Of a stretch of 64,000 nucleotides of DNA, positions 11,043 through 22,686 are shown piece by piece. How positions within the stretch are numbered: the stretch's first letter is position 1; each line of letters starts with the position of its first letter. A program made the translations under genes and the position numbers. The notes beneath the pieces are model-generated. The model had not been told where the DNA came from. It saw nothing but the letters and a program-made list of their open reading frames with translations, and searched no databases. Origin of the DNA: Takashimella koratensis (Eukaryota > Basidiomycota > Tremellomycetes > Trichosporonales > Tetragoniomycetaceae); contig BCKT01000013.1 in assembly GCA_003116875.1 (NCBI GenBank), positions 999,455-1,063,454 of the forward strand, in the 5' to 3' direction.

Positions 11043-14000
11043 CTAGATGGGAACGGGCTCCCGCAGACCAGTCCAAGAGAAGCTAGTGTCCAAGTGGAAG
11101 GGCTTGACAAGAGCAATATCCAAGGAAGAGGATCCCACTCGAATCTCGTAGTCACCTCGCTGTCCAATCCAGGTTCGCCTTTGAACGTCGTAGTAGGAGA
11201 ACGCCTTGTGCTACACTGGTCTCAGCTGAAGCCCCCAATCTTATCGAGATACATACCTCAATCGTCAACTTGATCTCAGCGGACTGGCCATTTTCGAGGA
11301 AGACCTTGCCGTATGAAGCCAGCTCAATGTCCGACTTCTGTACGGTCGGTCGCAGCTGGTGAACGTACACCTGACCGACACAGGCGCCCGCGACATCACC
11401 CGTGTTCTTGACAGTGAACGAGACCTCGGCACCGTAGCCAGCGGGGCGCACGACGAGGTCGCTGCACATTAGGCAAGGTCTATTCACGTCCACTCACCTG
11501 TAGCTGAAAGTGGTGTAGCTGCCACCAAAGCCGAAGGGGAACTCGCTGCGAGGCTTCCCTGGGCGGTCAAAGTACCTGTACCCCACCTCCATACCCTCGT
11601 TGTAGACGGTATCGATGGGGTGCCCAAAGTACTCGTGGCTGGGGAAGTCTTCGACATTGACGGGCCAGGTCACTGGGAGCTTTCCTGCCGGGTTGATCTT
11701 TCCAAAGACAACGTCGGCAATCGCGTTACCGCACTCGTTTCCACCGAACCAGGCCTGAAGCAATGTGGGAGCCTGATGGATCCAGGGGAGCTCGACGGGC
11801 ATTCCGGACTGGTTGACGACGATGGCGTTGGGCTCAGCCGCTAGGACAGCTCGGACGAGGTCGTCGGTCGCACCGGGAAGCTTCATGTCGGTGCGGTCGT
11901 ACGCCTCAGACTCCCACTCGGTCGTGGTGCCGACGACGACGATGGTAACTGGTATCAGCGACGTGGGAAGAGTGTACTCACCGTCTGATCTCTTCGCGAG
12001 GGAGACAGCCTCAGAGATCATGTCCTCAGAGGCCTGTACCAGTCGACCACCAATTCGCATACCTCCCCTACGGCCAGTCTGTCTGTCAGCCGGGCAACGA
12101 CGGAGTACTTACGTAAGGCGATTGAGCGTTCAACGACTTGAAGTTGGAGAACCTGACTTCGAGGTTGTATGTCTGACCAGCGTTGACCTCCAACATTGCG
12201 GTGCGCTCCTCGGCACCAGTGGTGAACTTTCGGTTGTCAGACATCTGAATCCAGTGGCGGACTTACGAAAAGTAGGCCAGACTTCTGGTCGGTCGAGTTG
12301 TCAATCAGCTTGACGCCGTCGACGTACAGATCAGCTTGTCCAGCAACGCCGAGGCCAAGCTCCCAGGTACCAGTGACATCCGGGGTGAAGCATGTCTTGA
12401 GCTGCGATGAGTTAGTCGTGAATTCCCACCGATGCTTACGGAAACCCAGCCTCGAACAGGGATTTCCTTAGGGATCCCGTCGATGAAGTAAGTGAAAGCG
12501 CTGTTGTTCTCCTTCATGAAGATGGGCTTCTCGGCGGAGCCTACCCATGGGCTTAAAGGTCAGTACCGGCTTCGGTGGCAGACCACTCACTTCTTGTCAA
12601 AGAACTGGGCTTGAACCACAATGCCCTGACCGACCTTGCCGCCGGGAACACTTAAGAAAGGCGTTAAAAGAGGAGTCCACCTAGACGGATCGGCCCCCAT
12701 TGCCCACTCGACCGTGGCTTTGTTCTCCTTGGCAACTGTGGTAATTGCATCCAGGGGTGACACAACGTAGGTCGGGGCGAGGTTAGCGCTTCCACCGCCA
12801 GCATAAGGTGGGGTTCTGGCGTTAGAGCCGATAACGGCGATTTTGAGACCTTCTTTCGGCGTGACTGGAAGGACCATGCGTTCGTTTTTCAACAGGACAA
12901 TGCTCGACGCCGCGGTCTCGCGCAAGAGTGCGCGAACCTCTGGGGTGTCGATGGTACCCTCGGGTGCCTCGAATGGAATGCCCGAGTTCTGAGCGTGCTG
13001 AACAAACTTCAAGACCTGGGGTACAATGAGCCAGTCGCACTTGAACACTATCACCATGACTTACCCTCATGACACACTCGTCAATGTCCGCGGGGACGAG
13101 CTTGCCGCCGACGACATCTCGTTCCAGGCAGACACCTCGCATGTATGCCGGACCGGGCATTTCCAAATCCAAGGACGCCTTCACCGCCTCGCTCGAGGAA
13201 TATGTTCCACTCCAATCAGACATGATGAGGCCGTCGCCAAAGCCAAACTCCTCTCGCAAAATTTTACGCAGGAGCCAAGGGTCCTCAGCCGCGTGGAGGC
13301 CGTTGAGTCGGTTGTAGCTCGACATCTAAGGTCAGGGAGGTCTAGAAGAGAGAGACGTACAAAGGCAACGGGGTTGGCTCGGCACTGGAGACGGAATGGC
13401 TCGAGGTAGATCTCATGCAATGTGCGCAAGTCGATCACAGAGTTGTTGCTTCGACGGAGGTACTCTTGCTCGTTGGCAACTAAGTCTGGACGCATGAGTA
13501 CGGCGTTGTCCCCCGAGATCACTTACGTTTAGGAGCTATATGTTGTCAGCCAGTCTTCACATTTATAGCAGGGTGTCACTTACTTGTCATCACCTTCTGG
13601 GACTGGACGCCGTTGATCCAAGCCTCGGCGATGGTGCCGGAGAGCAAGGGATCTGGTCATCAGCTCTAGCCCCGTCCATCTCACTCACCCTCGCTGAAGC
13701 TCTCAAAGCCTCGTCCACCGCACGGGTGACGTTGGATATTGGTGGTAGGACCCAAGAGGCAGTGAACACCTCGAGCGCGGCACTCCGCTCCAAGCGCTTC
13801 ACCCACACGATAGCTCAACTCCTTGTCGAAAGCAGAGGCCAAGCCAGTCGCACATGGGAAGCACGACGACGCAGCTCCATTGGTCCCTGCATGATTAGCA
13901 CGGTCATATCGAATACTCACAGGCAATACCACGGACACCGTTGGGACCATCTGACGTCTATCATGTCAATAAATGTCAGCCGGGGCAGGTGCTCACCCTA

Positions 14001-14173
14001 ACGCGAGGAATCCCCAGCCTGGGGACCGGGACGGTGTGCCATTGGTCGTCACCACTCAGCAGGGCGATCTTCTCCTCGCTGGACAGCTCCTTGAGCAGCT
14101 CAGCGGGGTTGATGACCGGCTGCTTGATGACGGCCTTGCCCTCTGCCTTTCCGTTGGTCAGAACGATTGTCAT
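11043..14173 (-). CDS. GH3 beta-glucosidase with PA14 domain, intracellular
   Basis: This is a large multi-intron gene, roughly 850-900 aa. The N-terminus (MTIVLTNGKAEGK) has no signal peptide. Domains in order: a GH3 barrel with VPVPRLGIPRVRVS, LLGPTTNIQRHP and HFVANEQEYLRRSNNSV; the nucleophile Asp in MSDWSGTYS; the alpha/beta domain with SIVLLKNE and IAVIGSNA; a PA14 insert (FTYFIDG, GLGVAGQADLYVDG); and a C-terminal fibronectin-III-like domain ending REPVPI. The start of the last exon requires an intron ending CACAAG, which restores AFSYYDVQRRTWIGQRGDYE, a normal GH3 C-terminus. It hydrolyses beta-glucosides such as cellobiose inside the cell. It diverges from a lactose/cellobiose-type permease 301 bp away, which points to uptake plus hydrolysis of a beta-linked disaccharide. 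Confidence 0.9.
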
Positions 14174-14474
14174 TGTTGCTCCCGTGACTGTTGAGAGTAG
14201 GCGATGGTGAGGTGGAGCTCGAGATCCTTTGTTCGTTTGTTTTTGCCCTCAACTTGCCCCCCAGACTCCGGGAAAGACCGACCACATGATTTTCGGACCG
14301 GCCCCGATGAACTCCGTAGATAGTCCGAGGTAAGCTCCATGCTTCTCCCGAAGTTTTCACCGAATCCCGCGCCAAGCCGGAATATCAATTGGGCTATAAC
14401 TAGCCCAGGGGGGTCCCATGGGGGTTGATTCTTCCCATTTTTCATTCTCAACTCAAACTCATCGCATCAGCATC
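14174..14474. promoter_or_regulatory. Shared promoter of GH3 / disaccharide permease
   Basis: This is a compact 301-bp divergent promoter. It holds several CGG/CCG triplets (for example TCCGGG, CGGACCGG, GTCCGAGG and AAGCCGG), the kind of half-sites bound by Zn2Cys6 proteins. GCTATAAC near 14393 is a weak TATA-like element for the permease. Co-regulation of both genes is inferred. Confidence 0.5.
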
Positions 14475-16195
14475 ATGCCTACTGTGCACTTTGGCGAGCT
14501 CTCCAACAACACAGCCGAGCGCTGGTGGCGCGACCCGGGGATGAGGTCGTCCATGATCCGAATTTTCATCCTCTACACCGCTGTATACTCCCTCGGCTAC
14601 GATGGAGCTCTCCTCAACGGTCTTCAGTCCCTGACCCCGTGGCAAAACGACTTTGGCCACCCGGCTGGCGTCCAGCTTGGTCTGATCGCGGCAACATACT
14701 ATCTGTGGGTACCGTCTGGCTGTCATAGCTGACCTTGAAGCCCCAAGATCCCTGCTACCTTTGTCATTGCCTGGATGGTTGACAAGTACGGCCGCAAGAT
14801 CCCCCTTGTAAGTGGTCGTCGCCGCCCATCTACTATGCTTATCGTCAACAGTACATTGGAAGCGTGTTCATGCTGGCGGGTGCCTTGCTCGGTGGTTTCT
14901 GCCAGTCTACCGCTCAGCTCATGGGAGCTCGTGTCCTCCTCGGTATTGGAACCGCCCTTGCCCGTGAGTTGATTGCGCATGTGGGTTGAATTCTCGCTAA
15001 TCCCATACAGAGATCGCTGCTTGCGCTCTCGTTCCTGAGCTTGCCCACCCACGTGTCCGACACATCGCTGGTGGCTTTCTCAACACGACCTACTTTGTGA
15101 GTTCGACTCCATCAACAGTGTACTGATCAACAACAGATCGGCTCGATCTTCGCATCTTGGCTCACCTTTGCCATGGTCTACTACCCCGGCGGCGGGTCAT
15201 GGGCTTGGCGTATCCCTACTTTGATCCAAGGTTTCGGTCCCCTTGTCCTCTTCGTCGGTGTCTGGTTCGTCCCCCAATCCCCTCGATGGCTCGTCAAGCA
15301 GGGTCGTGTCGACGAGGCCCACCAAATCCTTGCCAAATATCACGCCAACGGCGAGATGGACGATCCGCTCGTGCTCTTCGAGCTCCGCGAGATCCAGGCC
15401 AACATTGTCCTCGAGGAGAAGGTCAAGGCTGGCGGATGGTCTACCTTTTTCACCACTATTGGCAACAGGCGTCGTTTCTTCGTCATTGTCCTCGTCGGCA
15501 CTGGTACGCAGTGGATCGGTAACGGTTTGGTCTCGTACTTCCTTGTTCCCATTCTCAAGCAAGTCGGCATCACTCAGTCTGCGCAGACTGCCGGTATCAA
15601 CGGAGGTATCTCGATCTGGTCCTGGTTCGTCGCCATGGCCGGTGCTTCCCTCGCTGAACGCTTCGGTCGTCGCTCGCTCTTTCTCACCTCTCTCGCTGGC
15701 TGCCTCGTATCTTTTGTCTTCATCACCGCTCTTTCCGGCAGTTTCGCGACCTCTGGCCACGCCGCGACTGGTGTTGCCATGATCCCGTTCTTGTTCATCT
15801 TCAACGCCTTCTACGCCCTCGCGTTCACTCCCATTCCGATGCTCTACACTCCCGAGATCGCTCCCCTCGCCCTCCGAGCCAAGTGCGCTGCTCTTCTGTT
15901 GCTCGCCCAAAACTGTGCTCAGACATTTAACCAGTTCGCAAACCCCATTGCTTTGGCCGCAATCGCTTGGAAGTACTTCATTGTCTACGTCGCCGTCATT
16001 GCCTTGTACCTCGTTCTCTTCTTCTTCTTCGTTCGCGAGACCAAGGGTCTCACCGTGGAGGAGGCCGCAGTGGTCTATGAGCCTGAGGAGTACAAGGAAC
16101 GAGCCATGGAGGAGGAGAGGCGTATCCACGAGCTTGACGCAAGTGCGGAGCACCCGCCCAAGGCCGATGTTGAGCACGCCGAGGACAAGATCTAA
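14475..16195 (+). CDS. MFS disaccharide permease (LAC12/cellobiose type)
   Basis: The product is about 520 aa with four introns, all in the first third; the rest is one long exon. The start ATG 14475 gives MPTVHFGEL. The first helix carries YSLGYDGALLNGLQSL. DKYGRKIPL follows TM2 and VPELAHPRVRHIAGG is the PE-x-RG-like loop. FVPQSPRWLVKQGR ends TM6 and VRETKGLTVEEA ends TM12. The sequence resembles fungal lactose permeases and related cellobiose transporters. It is a plasma-membrane proton symporter. Together with the divergent intracellular GH3 it makes an import-and-hydrolyse pair. The first intron needs a CCCCAAG acceptor to keep the frame (YYLW-IPATFVIAW). Confidence 0.88.
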
Positions 16196-16261
16196 GCCTG
16201 ATAGGATGTTTCTTTAGTTAAATGCATGGGATATATGTATACAACAATTATGAACAAACAG

Positions 16262-18821
16262 CTACACTGCAGAGTTACATTCGACCAGACTCTAGTTTTG
16301 ATCAGCCGCTCACTCGACGCACTACTTACTTGCTCGATTTCTGAGAGAATACCTAATAGATCGAGCAGCGCGCTGTGCTTACTCAAGCCCTCGTCCGATG
16401 GCGAGATGATCGGATCGTTGACGATCGGGTCGAACAACGTCACTGCGACAAATCGAATCTTACCCAAGATCGAATGTGAGTTTGCCGAGAGCTAACGTCA
16501 GACTGGTCAAGGCAGTATTAACCTACGGCTTGAATTGGGATCCTAGAAGAGTTAGCGAGCACTTCATGAGGTTCACCTACCGTTTCAACGCATAGAGCAG
16601 ATCCGTCACCACCTGCTCCTTTGTATCTGGAACCGTATATGAATGCGCCAAGACGTTCTCCGCAGCTGTTCGGGATGTACTCCCTTCGACGCCGCTTTTC
16701 GCCATGATCTCCTCACGACAAACACTGGCTGATCAGCGAGGTCCAATGATCCACCCACATCAAGATCAAGCGGGCGACAGCTCTTGTGACGTGAATGTTG
16801 CCTTGCATAATGAAAAATGCCTCATTGGCTACTGGAGCAGCGGGAGCGGAGATCAGATTGCTCAAATAGATGTTGAGATCAGAAAACGCCTGGATTTCCC
16901 AGAAATCAGAGCTTGAAGGACCAGGGTTGAGAGCATTACTACAGTCAGTGTAATACATCACAATCGCTCACCTGCTGAAGTCGACGGGACTCGCTGCACT
17001 TTCCAGTCGCAGAAGCACGGGAAGATTAGAGATCACCTGGTCCAGCTGCTGCTTGATGTTATTGAGCTGCCTGAGTGTAGCCAAGATGTTGCCAGCATTC
17101 AACAGCGACGACTCGCGTGCGAGATTTCTTCGGATTGATACGACTTGACCGATCAATCTGAAAGCATTAGCCGATCCTTTTGGACCACTTACTCGAAGAT
17201 ATGACAAGCAACACTGCGACAATCAGCATTCACTATCACTTTTTCATTTCATAAACTCACTTGAATCCACTGATCTTCGAGGTTACTCCCATTGGTTGCC
17301 CGAGATAGGCTGTCTCTGTGACATACTCGTCGTCTCTTGATGTCAATGGAATGTCAATCGAGCCAGCTCACATCTCCATTGGGTACGCTGTTGTACATTC
17401 TTGATCCGTGAGCATGAGAATTTGGTCCTGCATGCAGGAGCTGGATCCGTCAGACAGTCTATCGAATTGATGACGTACGCTGACTTGTCGGAAGCCCGGA
17501 CCATATGGAACACTCGGCGGCGAATCTCTGTCTCAATGGGGTCTAAGCGGTCAGCGAGGCCCCGGCAAAATCGTACTCAGACCAACATAGCTTGCTTCGC
17601 GGTGCAAGTCGAGCAAAGTGACGAGGCGGGTCGTCTCACCCAGGGCAGCGACTAACATCAGCTTGTTTCGAGTTCAGTGACCCACCCCACGCGCCTCTTG
17701 TTCCAGTGAGAGAATCAAAAGCCGAATCGAGGATTCGGATGGCAATCATGGTGACGGATGGAGGATCGTAGAGGTGCACAGACACCGTCCTAGAGGCTTT
17801 CATGCAGCGTTGAGCCAGTTCCAAGATCGGCTCATCGTTGATGGGGATGATAGCCTTTGGGATCTGCCCATGAGCACATGGCAATGCGTGCGACCCACCT
17901 GAACCAGCGAGACAGCCAGAATGCTCATCACCATTGAGAAGAACAGTGGATCTGTCTGATCTACTCTGTTCCCCAGCTTTTCAAGGAAAGACGGCTTGTG
18001 ACAGACTGGGATCAAGGGGAAGACCTGCAATGTCAGAAAGAAGATGGCAGTGAGTACGAACATAGTCAAAGTAGAGAGACACGATGTAGACCGCCATGTC
18101 ATGAGGTAGCGTATCTTCGATGCGATGAGACGAGGTCGAGGTAGTTGCTGAAAAAGGAACTCGCGCCTGACTTGAGGTAGGCGAGATATTCACCCTCGCA
18201 TGATGATGATTTGTAGGGGAGAAGAACGTGGACGACGACGTTGAGAATCCCTGGCTGCTGGGGAACTGGGTGGGCCCGGTGTCGAGGACGAATGAGGGCT
18301 GGTCTTCAAGACCTTGTGGCCCGTGAGTGGAAGCATTGGGAGGGGTCAACTGTATTTGCGGCGCGTCGCCACGTGGACCCAGCTCGCGGATGTACCTGAA
18401 AGATCAGTCGACGCGTTCTGAATCAGACCCACTCGGGGATGACTTGACTCTGCGGTCCTCGCTGTGGGCGTCGTATCAGTCTAAGTCACATCAAGCAAGC
18501 ACACCACATACTCTTTTGCGAGTATACTCAGTGACGCATCGGACTCCCAAAGCGGAACATGGCTGAGAGAACACACGGGTCAGCAAGAGCTGATCATGCA
18601 ATCTTTACCAGGCAACTAGGCAGAACACGATCCTGAGAGGTGCGAGATGATGCGGCCTGGTCTGGTTCAGGCCCGGACTCCGGTCTATCGCATCGGATTT
18701 TTCGGCGTCGGCACAACTGGCAGCCTACGGATCGCCGTCAGCTGATACCCATCCGATCGTCAGAACGTGACTGACTGAGTTGCTTCCTGATGCTCGCGTG
18801 GGTGGACGATTCTTTGGGCAT
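16262..18821 (-). CDS. Zn(II)2Cys6 transcription factor 2
   Basis: Start ATG 18821 (MPKESSTHASIRKQLS) splices via a GTCAGT donor into CQLCRRRKIRC. After an unusually long loop of about 25 residues the cluster finishes C-LP-C-SALGVR-C, with an intron between the fourth and fifth cysteines. The middle homology region is recognisable from MAVYIVSLYFDYVFPLIPVCHKPSF, MSILAVSLVQIPKAIIP and TEIRRRVFHMVRASDKS. The C-terminal part reads GNIHVTRAVARLILMWVDHW, then VTDLLYALKRIPIQA and ALLDLLGILSEIEQ, and ends SLVECNSAV. Around 16,713 the frame breaks: either a 37-nt intron with a poor GGGAG acceptor or a one-base frameshift is needed. It is a nuclear regulator, convergent with the disaccharide permease by 66 bp, which makes that permease and GH3 candidate targets. 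Confidence 0.85.
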
Positions 18822-19721
18822 CGGGGGCGTTCGTAGAAACTTCGGCGATGGAGAAACGTGAAAAAACAGAACAACAAGGGGGGAGGCGCCGGTGTTTGTC
18901 CGTGGAAAGGGCGCGGGCCGCCCGGGCCGCCGTTTTTGTTCCCGTTTTGACCGCCAGGCTGACTACGTTTACATTGTGACTACCCATCCTGTCTCCGAAA
19001 GAGAACGAAGGAAATGGTGGAGGATGGCCCAGCGCACTACGAGAGATGAGCAACAGTCTCAGTTGGTTTGAAAACACCGGCTTTCAGCTTTATACCAAAG
19101 ACTTTTAGCAAGCTATGCAGGCAAGAGCGACAATGAGTCCTCCTGGGGTGGACTAAAACGTCAGGAACGAGGAGAAGGGGGAAGAACAGAACGAAAAAAA
19201 GGCTGAAGAACTGGAGCCCCTCGAGGCCCCCGCCTGTACTAAACATTTGGAGCAGAGGAGTCAGCCGCGTACACTCTTCTACTGAGGGAAAGACATTCAG
19301 CGATACCGGCTTTTACTGTCTGAGACCTATGACGAGTCCTTTGTGACGCGGCTATGGAAAAAGCCAAATGCCCGGCCGTGCAGTTGATCGATCGCACCTG
19401 GTAGGTAGGTATCTTCCTTTGCTTCCCTTGGCGTCCTCTACTGGCGGGCTATTTTCCAAACCATGACGGCCTTGCCCGACGATCACCTGATTCCAACGAC
19501 GCAAAATGACCTGAAATCTGCTTCCGCGACCGTCTGGGCGATCCGAAAATTAGGCTGTTTGTTTCTACGGAGCATTAATTCTACGGGTCGAGGTGTCCCA
19601 GCCGTCATGTTGTCAAACATCTTAGCGGCTATGTCCACCGGCTTGAGAACGCTGGTCGACCCGATCAGCGATATATAACCCCCGCGTTCGACCTTCGGAG
19701 TCCCTCGGGTCCCCAAGCAAG
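18822..19721. promoter_or_regulatory. Divergent promoter, regulator 2 / maltose-type permease
   Basis: This is a 900-bp gap without a credible gene. A GC-rich stretch at about 18,910-18,935 repeats GGGCCGCC. The permease side has TATATAA at 19672-19678, about 45 bp before the ATG. Confidence 0.45.
19672..19678 (+). promoter_or_regulatory. TATA box of maltose-type permease
   Basis: TATATAA lies about 45 bp upstream of ATG 19722, an unusually short distance, implying a very short leader. Confidence 0.5.
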
Positions 19722-21882
19722 ATGTCCTTCTCCCCTCAAGACGAGATCCTGGCGCCGACCCAGATGGAGAAATCCATCACCGACCATCTCGAGGTCAAGG
19801 GTGACCAAGCCCAAGACGTCGCCAACATCGAAGCGGCCATCGCCATGGGTATTGCCAGCAACGCCGAAGAGTTTATGGTGAGCTTCAATGAAGATGTCTT
19901 CTGATCACCGCAGACCCTTGTCCACGAGGCATCTGAAGCCAACGAGAGAGAGAAGGATCTCAGTCTCAAACAAGCTTTCGGCATCTACCCCAAAGCTATG
20001 CTATGGAGTGTTGCTATTACCATGTCCATCGTCATGGACGGATACGATGCCAGCGTTATGGGATCTTGTAAGTCTGTCTGACTTGTATTTCGCTAAGTCA
20101 GCAAGTCAACGCGTATCCCAGTTTCCAGCAACACTTTGGTATTCCCGCTGCAGACGGCACCAAACAAATCCCCCCGAGCTGGCAAAATGGTATCACTGGC
20201 GCTAACAGCGTTGGAGTCATCTTTGGTCTTCAAGTAAGCTATACACTTCGATGCTGGAGCTAACCTTCAGTTCGCTGGTTGGTTCTCAGAGCGCTACGGA
20301 TACCGTTGGACGATCATCGGGGCTTTGACTGCCGTTACCGGGTTCATCTTCATTCCATTCTTCGCCGACAGCCTCGCAGTGTTCCTCGTCGGCGAATTGC
20401 TCTGCGGCATGGCTTGGGGCGTCTTCCAGGTAAGTCAACCTTGGTGTATAAAGCCCTGACATGTTAGACCATGACAACTGCGTACGCCGCCGAGGTCTGT
20501 CCCGTACCTCTTCGTCATTTCCTGACCAGTTTTGTCAACTTTGCCTGGGTGAGTGTCACAGCTCGAATGGAGTGGCAATCGCGTGCTTACCAACTTCAGG
20601 TCATTGGATCCTTCATCTCTTCAGGTATCCTTGTTGGCTTCGAGTCCAGGGCCGACATCTGGGGGTGAGTTTGTGTGTCATAGCCGTGGTCTGACGTCTT
20701 CAGTTACCGCATTCCTTTCGCTATTCAGTGGATCTGGCCCATCCCCATCGCTCTTTGCACCTTTCTGGCACCAGAAAGCCCATGGTGGTGCGTTCGTCAC
20801 GGCAAGAAAGACCTCGCACTTCGCAATATCAAGCGTTTGGCACGGAAGGGTGGCATTACCGCTAGGGAAGCCGACGCGGCACTTGCCTGTACGTGCACAC
20901 GCTGCTACATCTTGCTGACCTGTATCAGTGATGGTCTACACAGACGAGATGGAAAAGGCAAACAACGCTGGAACTTCCTACTGGGACTGCTTCAAAGGGA
21001 TCGATCTCCGCCGAACTGAGATCGCTTGCATGCTCTGGATGGCGCAGGCTCTCAGTGGTCCCGTGGTCGCGGGAAACAGTACCTATCTGCTTGAGAGCGC
21101 CGGCATTTCTGCCTCGACCAGTTTCAAGCTTGGTTGGATTCAGAGCGGTATCGGCGGCATCGGTACCATCGCGAGCTGGGTGACTCTTACGAGATACGGC
21201 AGAAAGCCTTTGATTCTCGGCGGTTGTGTTGCGATGCTTGCGATTGAAATGTGGGTTCATCTGTTTAGCGATTGGCTGACCATTTAGCATTGTGGGCTGC
21301 CTTGCAATTCCTCAGCCAGAGTCTCAAACCAATGCGCTCGCCAGCGGTGCCCTTATCATCGTCCTCGTCGCTGTCGCAGACTTTACAACGGGCCCGGTCA
21401 TTTACGCTGTCATTCCAGAGCTCCCTTCTACTCGGCTAAGAGCAAAGACTATCGTTCTTGCCCGAAACGCGTACAACATCATCGGTCTGATTGCTGGTAT
21501 CTTGACCGTCAGGCAGCTCAACCCTCTCGGATGGTGAGTCATGAAGGTTGGACCTGTGCTCATTTCGAAGGAACTGGGGACCCAAGATGTGCTTCTTCTG
21601 GGCGGGTTTCAACATTCTTTTTACCGTGTATCTGTACTTCCGCCTTCCTGAGACTAAAGGTAAGTCAATTTTGTGTATTTATCCAGATCCAGGCTAATCA
21701 GTTGCGACTTCACAGGGCGAACTTTTGCCGAGATCGACATCTTGTTCGAGAAGAAAATCCCGGCTCGCAAGTTCCGAACCACGGAGATCAACAGTCTTCT
21801 TGATGGTATCGAGGCCATCGAGGGCAACGAGAAGGCACACGGTACCGCCCAGGTAGACATACCTACCTCCGCTCTTCATTGA
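19722..21882 (+). CDS. MFS maltose/alpha-glucoside permease
   Basis: The product is about 550 aa in roughly eleven exons. After an acidic cytosolic N-terminus come ITMSIVMDGYDASVMGS (TM1), WFSERYGYRWT and TTAYAAEVCPVPLRHFLTSFVNFAWVIG. That last segment is characteristic of MAL-type alpha-glucoside:H+ symporters (TTYASEVxPVxLRxYLTxYVNxCWVIG). FLAPESPWWCVRHGKKDLA ends the first half, RYGRKPLILGG lies between TM8 and TM9, and IPELPSTRLRAKTIV precedes TM11. LPETKGRTFAEIDILFEKKIPARKF is the usual tail. It imports alpha-linked sugars across the plasma membrane. A GH31 alpha-glucosidase without a signal peptide lies 2.4 kb downstream, consistent with intracellular use of the imported sugar. Confidence 0.88.
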
Positions 21883-22686
21883 GCATAATGCAAGCAGGTT
21901 GGCTAGTTCAGTCAGCGGGAGTGGAGGAGGGATCGGTGGAAGGTGTGACAGTGGTTTTGAATTGGCCATAGATTGTTGTTTGAAGATCGCGGGTCTCCTG
22001 GAGTCAATACGTCTGTAGTGTGGAAATGCAGCTGGGTGATGGATTGCCTTCCGTGAGACCAGCCTCGTATCGAAGACGAAAAGACTGCGATTGCTAGTTT
22101 TCAGAAGCAGAGAAAGGGTTCACCCTCTGAGTCTCCTCTGACCGCTCACGGATCCAGGTCAGGTGTATAATCATATGTCGTGTCCGCGCCACTGTTCCCC
22201 CCTCTCTCGCTCTCGCTGCGCCTGTGTTCGGAGATCTCCGCTTGCAGATGCCTCTCGCGGCTCATTTTGCCCATCACGTGCACGCTGCGTTCTCTTGGCT
22301 TGGTTTATTTGCCGACGGGACACTTCGCGACATAGAAAGGCTAACACGATCAGCGTGAGTGGAACACCGGTGACGATAGGCAATGTGGGGCATGTATTGG
22401 CCCCACACTTTACCCACCGGGGAACCGGTAACGTTACCCCGTCCTATCGGCAAAGGAAATCATAGCACGCCGCCAAGCCGACCTGTGGTTAATTCATCGG
22501 CTGCCAGCGCTTCCTGGTGCCCCGTGACCACCTCCTTTCATACATAGCCGGTCAACGGACTGTCCTTCGGCTCCGGTGTTCAGGCTATTGCGAAAATGCG
22601 CCCCCTCACGTCAAGTATGAAAAGGAGCGCGTCATTGACAACCACGACGAGCTTGCTCTGTCCAACCGCTCCTGAACGCCAACACG
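21883..22686. promoter_or_regulatory. Intergenic region and promoter of the DUF4185-like gene
   Basis: This 804-bp region has no gene. It contains a dense block of palindromes at 22384-22438. CreA/Mig1-like hexamers are also present: GTGGGG at 22385, CCCCAC at 22401 and CCGGGG at 22417. This block is about 250-300 bp upstream of the next start. Confidence 0.45.
22384..22438. repeat. Palindrome block with CreA/Mig1-like sites
   Basis: TGTGGGGC and GCCCCACA form an 8-bp inverted repeat around an 8-nt spacer (22384-22407). GGTAACGTTACC (22427-22438) is a perfect 12-bp palindrome. The GTGGGG and CCGGGG hexamers match the SYGGRG consensus of carbon-catabolite repressors. Confidence 0.55.

Noticed and set aside
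15197..16177. 326-codon antisense frame opposite the disaccharide permease
   Set aside because: Low-complexity acidic composition produced by the reverse of GC-rich transmembrane codons; the plus strand encodes a clear MFS protein.
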